NCBI GenBank assembly: GCA_028819215.1
Contig: JAPPMG010000022.1
Span: 37,275 to 101,274, forward strand
Length of the DNA: 64,000 bases
DNA from: Bryobacterales bacterium
Lineage (GTDB): Bacteria; Acidobacteriota; Terriglobia; Bryobacterales; UBA6623
Direction of reading: 5' to 3'
A program made the translations under genes and the position numbers. Positions 47,485 to 56,380 of the stretch are shown here, in pieces. Numbering within the stretch: the stretch's first letter is position 1; every line of letters starts with the position of its first letter. Below the pieces are notes generated by a model. That model made no database searches, was not told the origin of the DNA, and was given only the letters and a program-made list of their open reading frames with translations.

Positions 47485-48342
47485 CTATGAGCTCGCGGTA
47501 TCGGCCTCGCCGACCTGCTCGATCTCGACGTTGTCGGGAAGCGGCAGTTGAAACGAGGTGTCCGGGATCTCCTCGTTCAGGCCCGGTCTGAGAATCTCGA
47601 TCTCGAGGCCATAGCCGTCTTGCGGGCGCTCGACCCGAATGTGCTGCGGATAGGGAAGCCCTTTGTCTTCGAGCCAATCGCGATACCAGGCATCGGTGGC
47701 TACTTCGGTATTTTCGTCGAGAATCATCAGCCGCGAGAGCTCGAGGTCGGACCGACTGAACCAGTACTTGCGAAGGATGCGGAAGAAGCCGTCAGGGCCT
47801 TGCTCGATCAGGTGCAGCACCTGATAGCCCGACTGGCCGTACATCTCGATGTCGAGCACGACTTTGCTTGCGTCTTCGATGGGCTCGAGCATGATCGCCT
47901 GCAGCATGTGCTGCGGGCGGATGTTCTCGGCGCGGTTTTCCGACACGTGCGTGAGAGCTGTCCTGCCCTCGTAGACGCGATTGCGCCACGGCAAGTGGAC
48001 CCGGAATCGCTCGCCGTCCGAAACCATGTCGTACACCGTTGCGATGCCGCCGGGAGACTGAGCGTTCGTCCTGATCCAACCCGGACGGCGGATGACGAGC
48101 GCCCCGCGCACGTCGGGGTAGAGTGTTTCTCGGTCGCGCTCGTCGGACTGCACCGTGAGCGTGATGTCAATCACGGCCTTCATCGACCGTACCGAGGCGA
48201 TGCGCTGGATGGTGTCGATGAGATCCGCTCGGCTCGCTGTGCGAGCCTCTGGAGGCGGCGGCAAGATCGTGGTCGTGGAGAGCACGCCACAGCCGAGCGA
48301 TGCGCACAGACACACTGCTAGTGCAATGCTTTTGGGCGACAC
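47485..48342 (-). CDS. LolA-like (DUF4292-type) lipoprotein
   Basis: The 285-residue protein starts at GTG 48342 with a lipoprotein signal (MSPKSIALAVCLCASLGC, lipobox LGC). The rest is beta-rich with LolA/DUF4292 features: VDITLTVQSDERDRETLYPDVRGALVIRRPGWIR, VYDMVSDGERFRVHLPWRNRVYEG, RLMILDENTEVATDAWYRDW. It ends 12 bases before the permease gene, suggesting an operon in which it works with the LolCD-like transporter. Function is inferred; a TTG 12 codons upstream is an alternative start. Confidence 0.75.
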   Translation of the reverse strand: MSPKSIALAVCLCASLGCGVLSTTTILPPPPEARTASRADLIDTIQRIASVRSMKAVIDITLTVQSDERDRETLYPDVRGALVIRRPGWIRTNAQSPGGIATVYDMVSDGERFRVHLPWRNRVYEGRTALTHVSENRAENIRPQHMLQAIMLEPIEDASKVVLDIEMYGQSGYQVLHLIEQGPDGFFRILRKYWFSRSDLELSRLMILDENTEVATDAWYRDWLEDKGLPYPQHIRVERPQDGYGLEIEILRPGLNEEIPDTSFQLPLPDNVEIEQVGEADTASS

Positions 48343-48763
48343 AATCCTAGGGTGGGGCCGACGGCTGGCGCCCGACAATTCTCTATTGTAACAAGGTGGC
48401 TTGAAAACGTTGCGAAGCGCCGAGAACTGTAGCGTGTTGTGACCCTTGCACGCCTCGTGCGCAACCGGCTCGGCAGCGGTCTAGAATTCGTCTGGCCTGA
48501 TCGGACAACGCTCGTTTGGCAGCTTCCGGCATGCCAGAGCAGCACGGACTGCATGGTGGTGCAGGCAGCGCTGGAGCCGAGCGTCAAGGCCCGCGCAAAG
48601 ACTCGACATGGTCTCGCTGACGCTTCGTAGGAGCGCCGCATCCGACCACCACGACGGGGCCAGTTTCGCCGAATCCACCGCAAGCCAGCTGCGTCCGCGT
48701 GTTGGGGACGGCCGGGGACGCAAGACCGAGGCTGTTCTGTGCCACGCGCTATGATGGCCTAGG
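48343..48763. other. Divergent intergenic region
   Basis: This 421-bp gap separates the lipoprotein gene (minus) and the PhyH gene (plus). It must hold both promoters, but I see no near-consensus pair of hexamers. Open frames across it are mirror images of neighbouring coding sequence or lack family likeness. Confidence 0.4.
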
Positions 48764-49597
48764 ATGGCGCAGCCTGCCAAGCAGTTCGCGATTGTCCCTG
48801 AATTGGCCGACCTCGGCCGGATCGATCGCCAGCTCGCCTTTTTCCCAGCGCGCAACGAGCGCCCGCAGAGGCTGTCGCCCGCGCAATTGGACCAGTTCAA
48901 TGCTCGCGGATACTTAACCGGTATCCGCGTCATTCCCGAAGCCGAGATCGCCGCGATTCGCCGACGTTTCGACAGCTTGCTCGAAAGAGTCCTGGCCAAT
49001 GGAGGGGACAGCTATTCGATCAGTTCAGCCCATCTTGCGTACGCCGATGCCTACGATCTGCTCACCGACGAGCGCATTGTCGCCTACGTCAGCGACATAC
49101 TGGGACCCGACATCGTGGGCTGGGGATGCCACTACTTCTGCAAGATGCCGCGCGACGGCAAGCGCGTGGACTGGCATCAGGATGCCACCTACTGGCCGCT
49201 GACTCCATCCAAGACAGTGACCGTGTGGCTTGCTATTGACGATTCTGATAGTGGCAATGCTTGCATGCGCTTCGTGCCCGGCTCGCACTTGCGCGGCCCG
49301 CTGCCATTCGAGGTCGCCGAAGACGAATCGACCGTCCTGAACCAGAAGGTGTGCGGCGTGGAGGAATTCGATCCACCGGTGAACAACGAACTGCGCGCGG
49401 GCGAGATCTCGCTGCACTCGGATCTGTTGCTGCACGGCTCCGAGGCCAACGATTCGGATCGTCGGCGCTGCGGCCTGACGTTGCGCTATTGCGCGGCGGA
49501 TGTGAGCGCCTATCTGGATTGGAACCTCAAGGGCGTCTTGGTCAAAGGGTCAGATTCGGCCGGGCATTGGGCCAATCCACCGCGGCCGCCCAACTGA
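48764..49597 (+). CDS. Phytanoyl-CoA dioxygenase-family oxygenase
   Basis: The 277-residue Fe(II)/2-oxoglutarate oxygenase has the facial triad: His and Asp in DWHQDATYWPL (about 138-148) and the distal His in DLLLHGSEAN (about 225-234), with a downstream Arg in RRRCGLTLRY for 2-oxoglutarate. MRFVPGSHLRG is the typical jelly-roll strand. Substrates of bacterial members vary (ectoine, lipids, glycolic ethers) and cannot be fixed here. It is followed by a symporter gene 46 bases downstream, hinting at a catabolic unit. Confidence 0.87.
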   Translation: MAQPAKQFAIVPELADLGRIDRQLAFFPARNERPQRLSPAQLDQFNARGYLTGIRVIPEAEIAAIRRRFDSLLERVLANGGDSYSISSAHLAYADAYDLLTDERIVAYVSDILGPDIVGWGCHYFCKMPRDGKRVDWHQDATYWPLTPSKTVTVWLAIDDSDSGNACMRFVPGSHLRGPLPFEVAEDESTVLNQKVCGVEEFDPPVNNELRAGEISLHSDLLLHGSEANDSDRRRCGLTLRYCAADVSAYLDWNLKGVLVKGSDSAGHWANPPRPPN

Positions 49598-49643
49598 CTC
49601 GCGGTTCCCGGGCGCAGTCACCGTCGAAGAGCTCCTAGTTCCA

Positions 49644-51263
49644 ATGCAAGGTCTCCGCATCCCATTCATCGACCTGTTCATCATCGTCGCCTACCTGCTC
49701 GGCATTCTCGCTGTGGGAGTGCTCTCGGTTCGGCGCCAGCGGATGACTGGCGAGGCCTACTTCCTGGCTGGCCGGTCGCTGGGCTGGATCATGATCGGAG
49801 CGGCCCTGTTCGCGTCGAACATTTCGACGATCCACTTGGTCGGGCTCGCCGCGTCGGGCTACAACGAGGGCTTGGTGTGGGGCAACTTCGAGTGGATGGC
49901 TGCCTTCACTCTGGTGGCTCTGTCGCTTTTCTTCGCGCCATTCTATTTCCGCAACCGGATCGAGACGTTGCCGGAGTATCTGGAGCGCCGATTCAACGCG
50001 GCGGCGCGTTCCTTCCTGGCCTTCATGGCAATCCTCGGCGCCCTCTTCATTCACATCGGGATGAGCCTGTACGCGGGCGCGACCGTGTTCGAGCAGTTTT
50101 TCGGGATCGACGTCGTGACATCGATCTTGGTGATTTCCATCGTGACCGGCATCTACACCGTGCTGGGAGGCCTCAAGGCGGTCGTCGTGACCGAGACGAT
50201 CCAAACGGTGCTGTTGATCGGGGGCTCGATCTTGGTCACTGCGCTTGCCATCGGGGCGCTGCCGGAGCACGGCATCAGCAGCATGGCCGAGTTTCAGTCG
50301 CAGCTGAGGCCGCGGCAGCTCAGCATGATCTGGACCGACAACTCGGTAGGCTTGGCGTGGTATTCGGTGCTGCTGGGCTATCCGGTCTTGGGGATTTGGT
50401 ATTGGTGCACCGACCAGACCATCGTGCAGCGCGTGCTTGCTGCCCGATCCGAGCACGACGCCCAGATCGGACCCTTGTTCGCCGGGTTCATCAAGGTGCT
50501 GCCGGTGTTCATCTTGGTGATGCCGGGCGTGATCGGCTACGTGCTGTATGGCAGCGAGATCGGCGACAACGCCAACCAGGTGCTGCCGATGCTGATTCAG
50601 GAATTGGTTCCGACCGGCTTGCGCGGACTGATCTCGGCGGGACTGCTGGCCGCTCTGATGAGCACCATCGCGGCCGCGCTGAACAGTTGCGCGACATTGT
50701 TCGCGGTCGACATCGTGGCCCGTGTGCGACCCGGCACCAGCGACGCGTCGCAGGTGCGAATCGGACGCTGGAGCGCGGTTGTCGTCATGCTGCTGGCCAT
50801 GGCGTGGTCCACGCAGGGCGCTAAGTTCTCGAGCATATTTGAAGCGGTGCAGGAGATTGGGGCGGCGCTGGCGCCTGCCATCACGACTGTGTTCCTGTGG
50901 GGCGTGTTTTGGAAGCGCGGCACTTCGCAGGCGGCTGTATCGACGCTGGTGTTCGGATTCATCATGGGCGCGACGGCCTTCGTGCTTGATTTCAAGGATG
51001 CCGACGGCTACAAGCTGATCACCCAAGGTTGGGGTATCCCGTTCATGCTGCAAGCCTTTTACATGACGGTGATCTGCAGCTGCGTCTTCTACGCGGTCAG
51101 CAAGCTGACGCCGCCGCCACCGGCCGAGAAGGTCGAGGGGCTGACCTGGGATAACCCGCTTAGCGCGCTGACCCGGCGCTGGACCGGGGCCGGTGTAGAC
51201 CCGCGCAGGCTTGCGACGCTGCTCTGCGTGGTCATTGCAGCGCTGTATGTCCTCTTCCACTGA
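49644..51263 (+). CDS. Sodium/solute symporter (SSS family)
   Basis: The 539-residue protein has about 13-14 membrane helices and SSS signatures: FLAGRSLGWIMIGAALFASNIST near the start, GGLKAVVVTETIQ, WYWCTDQTIVQRVLAARS and GLLAALMSTIAAALNSCATLF with the Na2-site serines. SSS proteins import sugars, amino acids or organic acids with Na+. The SGLT-like pattern suggests a sugar or polyol. The next gene is a dehydrogenase, in keeping with uptake followed by oxidation. Confidence 0.9.
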   Translation: MQGLRIPFIDLFIIVAYLLGILAVGVLSVRRQRMTGEAYFLAGRSLGWIMIGAALFASNISTIHLVGLAASGYNEGLVWGNFEWMAAFTLVALSLFFAPFYFRNRIETLPEYLERRFNAAARSFLAFMAILGALFIHIGMSLYAGATVFEQFFGIDVVTSILVISIVTGIYTVLGGLKAVVVTETIQTVLLIGGSILVTALAIGALPEHGISSMAEFQSQLRPRQLSMIWTDNSVGLAWYSVLLGYPVLGIWYWCTDQTIVQRVLAARSEHDAQIGPLFAGFIKVLPVFILVMPGVIGYVLYGSEIGDNANQVLPMLIQELVPTGLRGLISAGLLAALMSTIAAALNSCATLFAVDIVARVRPGTSDASQVRIGRWSAVVVMLLAMAWSTQGAKFSSIFEAVQEIGAALAPAITTVFLWGVFWKRGTSQAAVSTLVFGFIMGATAFVLDFKDADGYKLITQGWGIPFMLQAFYMTVICSCVFYAVSKLTPPPPAEKVEGLTWDNPLSALTRRWTGAGVDPRRLATLLCVVIAALYVLFH

Positions 51264-51293
51264 CACTCGCGAAACAAGAACTGGAGAACCACG

Positions 51294-52253
51294 ATGAAGC
51301 GACCGACTGTAGTGGTGCCGGACGACTACCCGCCGGTGCTCGGGCCTAGCGCGGCGTTCAAGACGCTCATGGCCGGTGCGAACGTAACCCACCATGACAG
51401 CTTGCCGGCCTCGACCCAGGTCTTGCTCGAGCGCATTGCCGACGCCGAGGCCGTGCTCAACATCCGATCGTCTATCGCCTTCGGGGAGGAGGTTTTTGCA
51501 GCCTGCCCGATGCTGCGCGTCCTGTCCTTGTGGGGGACGGGAACAGACCACGTCGACTTGAGCGCGGCCAAGGAGCATGGCGTAATTGTCACCAACACGC
51601 CGGGCGTCTCGGCCGTTGCGATGGCAGAGCATGCCCTAGCGTTGATGCTGGCCGTGGCTCGTGACATTCCCAGGATTGACGCCAAGACGCGCAAGGGAGC
51701 TTGGCCGCGCGGATTCGTGACCCAACTTCACGGCAAGACTCTTGGCGTGGTGGGACTGGGTGCCATCGGCCTACAGACGGCTCGAGTCGCGAAGGGAATC
51801 GGGATGCGCGTGATCGCTTGGACCCGCACGCCTGGCGAGAAGCCGGTGGCGGAGCTGGGAATCGAGTTGGTGGACTTGGACGACTTGTATCGCCAAAGCG
51901 ACGTAGTCAGTCTGCACGTGCGCCTGACAAACGAAACCACCGGCATGGTCGGACGGCGGCAACTGGCAGCGATGAAGCCCACCGCGATTCTCGTCAACAC
52001 AGCCCGCGGTGCGGTCGTCGACGAGGCGGCGCTCTTGGAAGCGCTGCGCAACGAGACCATCCGCGGTGCCGGATTGGACGTGTTCGAGCAAGAGCCGATG
52101 CCCGAAAATCACCCTCTTGCAGAGCTTCCGAACGTCGTGATCACGCCGCATTCAGGTGGAGTCACGGCCGAGGCGCTGGAAACCGGTCTGCGGCTGGCCG
52201 TTGACAACGTCTTTGCTGCGTTCCGCGGCAAGCCGATGAACCGCGTCACCTGA
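51294..52253 (+). CDS. D-2-hydroxyacid dehydrogenase family protein
   Basis: The 319-residue enzyme has the NAD loop GVVGLGAIGLQTARV (about 145-159) and the catalytic set Arg in VNTARGAVVDE, Glu in DVFEQEPMP and His in ITPHSGG. It resembles phosphoglycerate or glyoxylate/hydroxypyruvate dehydrogenases. The C-terminal ACT domain of true SerA is lacking, so serine synthesis is less likely than a catabolic role. It lies 30 bases after the symporter gene, probably co-transcribed. Confidence 0.88.
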   Translation: MKRPTVVVPDDYPPVLGPSAAFKTLMAGANVTHHDSLPASTQVLLERIADAEAVLNIRSSIAFGEEVFAACPMLRVLSLWGTGTDHVDLSAAKEHGVIVTNTPGVSAVAMAEHALALMLAVARDIPRIDAKTRKGAWPRGFVTQLHGKTLGVVGLGAIGLQTARVAKGIGMRVIAWTRTPGEKPVAELGIELVDLDDLYRQSDVVSLHVRLTNETTGMVGRRQLAAMKPTAILVNTARGAVVDEAALLEALRNETIRGAGLDVFEQEPMPENHPLAELPNVVITPHSGGVTAEALETGLRLAVDNVFAAFRGKPMNRVT

Positions 52254-52470
52254 CGCTGAAGCGGATCGGGTGGTGTTCTCGCAAGTCCGGGAGACTGGGT
52301 AACGTTAACGACAATAGAGTCCCATTCGGAATGCCCTCCCGGCGCTGTTTCTGTAATCTACCTTGCCGGCCAGCCCTCGGAGGGGGTCTCGATCAGAGCT
52401 ACAATCGCATCGACCGGGAGCGGCGCAGGCCGGGTGGACCGCGCTTGTCTCGGACTCACTCAAGGTTGCC

Positions 52471-54090
52471 ATGAAGTCCCGCTGGTTGTCTCTGTGCTTT
52501 TCTGTCGGCACGATTGCGGGCTGTTTGGCATCGCAGCTGGCTGGCCAGCCGCTCAGCCTCAAGGCTGAAGCCGGTTCCCGTCCCAACGTCCTGTTTCTTG
52601 CGATTGACGACTTGAACGATTGGGTCGGCGCGGCTGGCGGGCATGCGCAAGCGAAGACGCCCAATCTGGATCGCTTGATTTCCCAGAGCGTCTTCTTTCG
52701 CAATGCTCACACCGCTGCGCCCGTGTGCAGCGCATCGCGGCATGCCTTGCTAAGCGGCCTGCGCCCCTCGACTACGGGCTGGTACACGAATTCCTCGAGA
52801 GACAGGGTCGACTACGAGAGAATCCTGGGCGACACAGTACCGCTACCGACCCATTTCAAGCGTAGTGGCTACAGGACGATGGCCGCTGGAAAGATCTTCC
52901 ACAGGGGAACCAGCGACGTTGATGGCTACGAGTACTGGGACGAAACGCGTCCCAAGTACAAGTGGCCCTCATGGCTAGCCAAGCGCGGCCACGGCTACCA
53001 GGGCGAGAGCGGAGGACATTTCCATCCGTTCCCGCCGGATGGCGGAGCGATCTACCAGAAGTATCAGGAAGGTGTCAGCGGCCAATCGCTGTGCTGGGGA
53101 GCACTCGAGGACGATGACATGCCCCCGGAGGGCATGCCGGACGAACAGGTAGCCGATTGGGCGGTCGAGCGACTGAAGCAGGAGCATGACAAACCGTTCT
53201 TCCTGGCCGTCGGATTCGTCCGACCGCATGTGCCGTACACAGCCCCGAAAGAATTCTTCGATCTGTACCCGCTCGAAAGCGTCGTCATGCCTTCAGTGCC
53301 GCCGGGCGAGATGGACGACATTCCGCTCCTCGGCAAGGCGATGGCTCTCGGGACACTTCAGGGCGGCGACCACCGCAACGTGCTTGACATCGGGACCAAC
53401 TACTGGACGGAGATGGTCAGGGCCTACTTGGCCTGCGTCACCTTCGTAGATGCGCAGGCCGGCAAGGTGCTGCGCGCACTCGCGGACAGCCCCTACGCAG
53501 ACAACACCATCGTCGTCTTCTGGTCGGATCATGGCCAGCATCTAGGTGAGAAACGCCACTGGCGCAAACAGGCCCTATGGGAGGAATCGACGCGCGTTCC
53601 GTTGGCGGTCCGCTTGCCGAAGTCCGTAAACGGCGGCCAGAGCTCAAGTCAAGCGGTGAGCCTGCTCGACGTCTATCCGACCTTGCTTGACCTTATTGAC
53701 CTTCCCGCGGTCAACGGGCTTGAGGGAAGGAGCCTGCTACCTTTGCTGGAAGATCCGTCAGCCCGCCGCGTCGAGCCGGCCGTGACGACTTGGTGCTACA
53801 ACAACCATTCGGTCCGCGGCCTGAACTTTCGCTACATCCGTTATCGCGACGGGACGGAGGAGCTCTACGACCATCGAGCCGATCCCGGAGAACACCGCAA
53901 TCTGGCGGCAGACTCCGAATACGAGGAGGTCAGGGCGAGACTAGCAGCGTATCTGCCGGAGAAGAACGCCGTGCCGAAGGCGATCCAAGAGGGAGGCTCG
54001 GACTCTTTCGGGAGAAAGGTGAAGGGGCTCCTTGCCGAGGGCGTGCCGGGCTGGCTGGGCAAGGATCCAGCACAGCCCGCCGTGAAGTAA
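52471..54090 (+). CDS. Secreted sulfatase (iduronate-2-sulfatase-like)
   Basis: The 539-residue protein has a signal peptide (MKSRWLSLCFSVGTIAGCLA) and the metal strand NVLFLAIDDLNDWVG (about 39-53) typical of iduronate-2-sulfatases. The formylglycine Cys86 lies in CSASR. FVRPHVPYTAPKEFFDLYP, VFWSDHGQHLGEKRHWRKQALWEESTRVPL and a final YDHRADPGEHRNLA complete the fold. Activity needs a formylglycine-generating enzyme elsewhere. ATG 52471 is chosen since it starts the signal peptide; open frame extends upstream without a site. Confidence 0.9.
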   Translation: MKSRWLSLCFSVGTIAGCLASQLAGQPLSLKAEAGSRPNVLFLAIDDLNDWVGAAGGHAQAKTPNLDRLISQSVFFRNAHTAAPVCSASRHALLSGLRPSTTGWYTNSSRDRVDYERILGDTVPLPTHFKRSGYRTMAAGKIFHRGTSDVDGYEYWDETRPKYKWPSWLAKRGHGYQGESGGHFHPFPPDGGAIYQKYQEGVSGQSLCWGALEDDDMPPEGMPDEQVADWAVERLKQEHDKPFFLAVGFVRPHVPYTAPKEFFDLYPLESVVMPSVPPGEMDDIPLLGKAMALGTLQGGDHRNVLDIGTNYWTEMVRAYLACVTFVDAQAGKVLRALADSPYADNTIVVFWSDHGQHLGEKRHWRKQALWEESTRVPLAVRLPKSVNGGQSSSQAVSLLDVYPTLLDLIDLPAVNGLEGRSLLPLLEDPSARRVEPAVTTWCYNNHSVRGLNFRYIRYRDGTEELYDHRADPGEHRNLAADSEYEEVRARLAAYLPEKNAVPKAIQEGGSDSFGRKVKGLLAEGVPGWLGKDPAQPAVK

Positions 54091-54745
54091 GTCGCCGACC
54101 TCGAAGTTCTCGGTGGAGCAAGCTCAACCTTGGCGCTGACCGAGAGCAGACGGGCGCGAAGGCCGCACCTCGGGACGGCACGGTTCGTCTACAGGTGGGT
54201 CTCGTGCACGAGAAATGCTCTTGCCCTCGGGGAGTTCTCGTCATTCCACCCGTAGAAGAGCAGCATTCCCTCGACCGCCGTGCCGTCCGGACGAGTCACG
54301 GGCTGGACGTTGTTGAAGCGCCGCTAGCCGCAGAGATGGTGCAGCGTAGAGCAATTCTCAGCCGATTAACCGGCGTCGGGGTTGTGGGCACATCGAACAC
54401 CGCCTCGGCCAAGAAGGCCATCACAAGGACGGGCCGGCTCTCCGGCCGGCACCCCGGCCCGCTCCTACGTGTGCCGGGCGGCAGCTGTTCAACGCGGACG
54501 AATTCAACGCCTGCACGAAGCGCTTGTGTGGCTCGCTGAGGGGCCGAGTTCCTCGGACGGCCACTGGACAGCGCTTGCTGGAAGGTGCACGAATATCGTG
54601 ATACGGTATTTCTCAGGGACAACCTCACTCTCCATTGGTAAGATGGCTTGGTCGCTATAGTCCAACAGAGAGCGAACTTGTTTCTACCTAATCCAGCGTC
54701 TCATCCAAGAAACCCGTTGCCTCGGTAATTTTTCAAAAGGCTCGA
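54091..54745. other. Gene-poor boundary of the defence island with a small coding remnant
   Basis: No intact gene is seen in this 655-bp gap. On the minus strand, a stop-to-stop piece ending at TAG 54189-54191 reads RRFNNVQPVTRPDGT, then GMLLFYGWNDENSP and RARAFLVHETHL, which looks like the C-terminal end of a lost protein I cannot name. Base composition becomes less GC-rich from about 54600 onward, where the defence genes start. Confidence 0.4.
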
Positions 54746-55645
54746 ATGGTCAGGATTTCAAATAGCAGAATTCGTGGTCAGGATATTCCAATCATCGACA
54801 GAGTGTTCGCGATGGAAGGCGGCTACGTGCTCAATTTTTCGAATCGTACATTCGCTGATTTCTTCAATGCAGAGCTTGGCGTCAACATCGACGATTCGCG
54901 GTGGGCTGTTCAAGGCGGGAGCAAAGCAAAGCGATTGCGCTATTTCTTGCAACACGCCGATAGTAGAACTGCACTCAACACGCTGTATGCGCTGTGGGAA
55001 TACCGCGAAGCGACCAACGTCACCGAACTCTATTCGCAGGTCGAAGAATCGGTGCTCAACGCGTTCTTCGGCATCATCGAGCGACTCGGAGGCACAGCAC
55101 CAGCATCAGTTCGTCCCGCTCCTGCCGCTCCAAAGCCTAACATTACTGCCTCGGCAGCTTCAGCCCTTGCCAGGCGCTTGGTAGAAGTCTCCGCTATGAA
55201 CAGCCCGCAGGCCCGTGGATACGCGTTCGAGAAGTTCCTCAAAGACTTGTTCGATGAGTATGGGCTGTCGGGGCGCGCCTCCTTCCGTCTAGTGGGCGAA
55301 CAGATCGATGGTAGCCTGTCGCTCGGCGGGAACACCTACTTGCTGGAAGCAAAATGGACAAATGCCCCAGTCGATGCAGCGACACTCCGAGCCTTCAACG
55401 CCAAAGTCGAAGACAAAGCAAGATGGTCGCGCGGCTTGATCGTCAGCCAGAGCGGATTCGCGGCCACGGGCCTTGAGGCGTTTGGACGAGGTAAGAGCGT
55501 TGTATGCATAGATGGACTCGATCTACATGAAGTCCTGTCCCACCGGCTTGACTTTGCGGACGTCTTGGCCTTGAAGGTCCGACACGCGGCGGAGACGGGG
55601 GAGGCTTTCGTGAGAGTGCGCGATCTCAGGATTCCGTTGACGTGA
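54746..55645 (+). CDS. PD-(D/E)xK restriction endonuclease, Mrr-like
   Basis: The 299-residue protein has a C-terminal Mrr-type nuclease domain (about 145-280): GYAFEKFLKDLF supplies the first Glu, then EQIDGSL (D188) and YLLEAKW (E201-x-K203), with a later LIVSQSGFAATGLEAFGRGKSVVCIDG, the usual end of the core. The N-terminal 115 residues (FSNRTFADFFNAELGVNIDD ... SKAKRLRYFLQ) are helical and resemble N-terminal modules seen in abortive-infection proteins, with low certainty. A Pro/Ala linker joins the two. AAAGG precedes ATG 54746. It is predicted to cut foreign DNA and heads the island. Confidence 0.82.
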   Translation: MVRISNSRIRGQDIPIIDRVFAMEGGYVLNFSNRTFADFFNAELGVNIDDSRWAVQGGSKAKRLRYFLQHADSRTALNTLYALWEYREATNVTELYSQVEESVLNAFFGIIERLGGTAPASVRPAPAAPKPNITASAASALARRLVEVSAMNSPQARGYAFEKFLKDLFDEYGLSGRASFRLVGEQIDGSLSLGGNTYLLEAKWTNAPVDAATLRAFNAKVEDKARWSRGLIVSQSGFAATGLEAFGRGKSVVCIDGLDLHEVLSHRLDFADVLALKVRHAAETGEAFVRVRDLRIPLT

Positions 55646-56380
55646 ATCTAATCTCTTGCGGGGTGTGTGCTTCATAGGGCGCATACCGACATGTCTATGC
55701 ATGCGAAGCTTGTAGGCCTAGCCACATGTTAATGACGTGCGAGATCTGGAAGGTGTCTGTAGGACACCCACCCGTGCCCGGTCGAATAGCGACGGCCACC
55801 GCACTCTGTTCCGGTCCCAGAATGTTCAGCGTTGCCGCAATGGGTCGGCCGCAGGAAGCGTGATAACACCTACCAGTACTCGTACTCCGCCCCCAGCTTG
55901 CGTCTGGGGATACGCTGCGAGCGGCCGAGGCATTGGGGACCAAGGCCGTCAAGGAACTGCCCTACAGCGGAGAAGCCGATGGTCTTACGCGGCTCAGCCG
56001 ATGCGATTCGGACGATCACGAACCGTGCTAGACTGCCCGGAATACGGGCTATGCTCGCAGCAGACCCCGATGGCCACCCCTTGCCCAGTGCCGACGCCAC
56101 TCCGGGCTACTTGAACGAATATGCGCAACGAACTTGCCTCACGGAATCCGTCTCAGAAGGCTGTTTTGCGTGTCTCAGACCTTAGGTTCGACACCCTTCA
56201 GCAGCAGACGGTCGCTGCTTCTTCGTGTGAATACCCGGATGTTCACAGCGAGCTCGAGGTGAATGACCAGCCGACGGGGCTTATTGATCAGGGCGAATCC
56301 ACTCCATGAGGTCGACAGTCCGCCTTTTCGGTTTGTCGTAGCGGGCTCACAGAGGGGCAGAATCGTAGCGAACAGCATCT
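55646..56380. other. 735-bp gap inside the defence island
   Basis: The gap between the nuclease and helicase genes shows several overlapping short frames in all phases, none with a family likeness. A frame at 55832-56185 reads EKPMVLRGSADAIRTIT and GIRAMLAADPDG but has no start with a binding site. It may be a decayed gene or an uncharacterised non-coding segment. It must contain the promoter of the helicase gene. Confidence 0.4.

Noticed and set aside
48481..48999. A 172-codon minus-strand frame in front of and into the PhyH gene
   Set aside because: It overlaps the start of a clear plus-strand gene, is Arg/Ser-rich and resembles nothing known.
49635..51632. A 665-codon minus-strand frame opposite the symporter gene
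   Set aside because: It is rich in His, Gln, Arg and Asp, as expected for the antisense of membrane-protein codons, and lies wholly across two real genes.
53790..54539. A 249-codon plus-strand frame over the sulfatase 3' end
   Set aside because: It is out of frame with the sulfatase, Arg/Gly-rich and without a start site.
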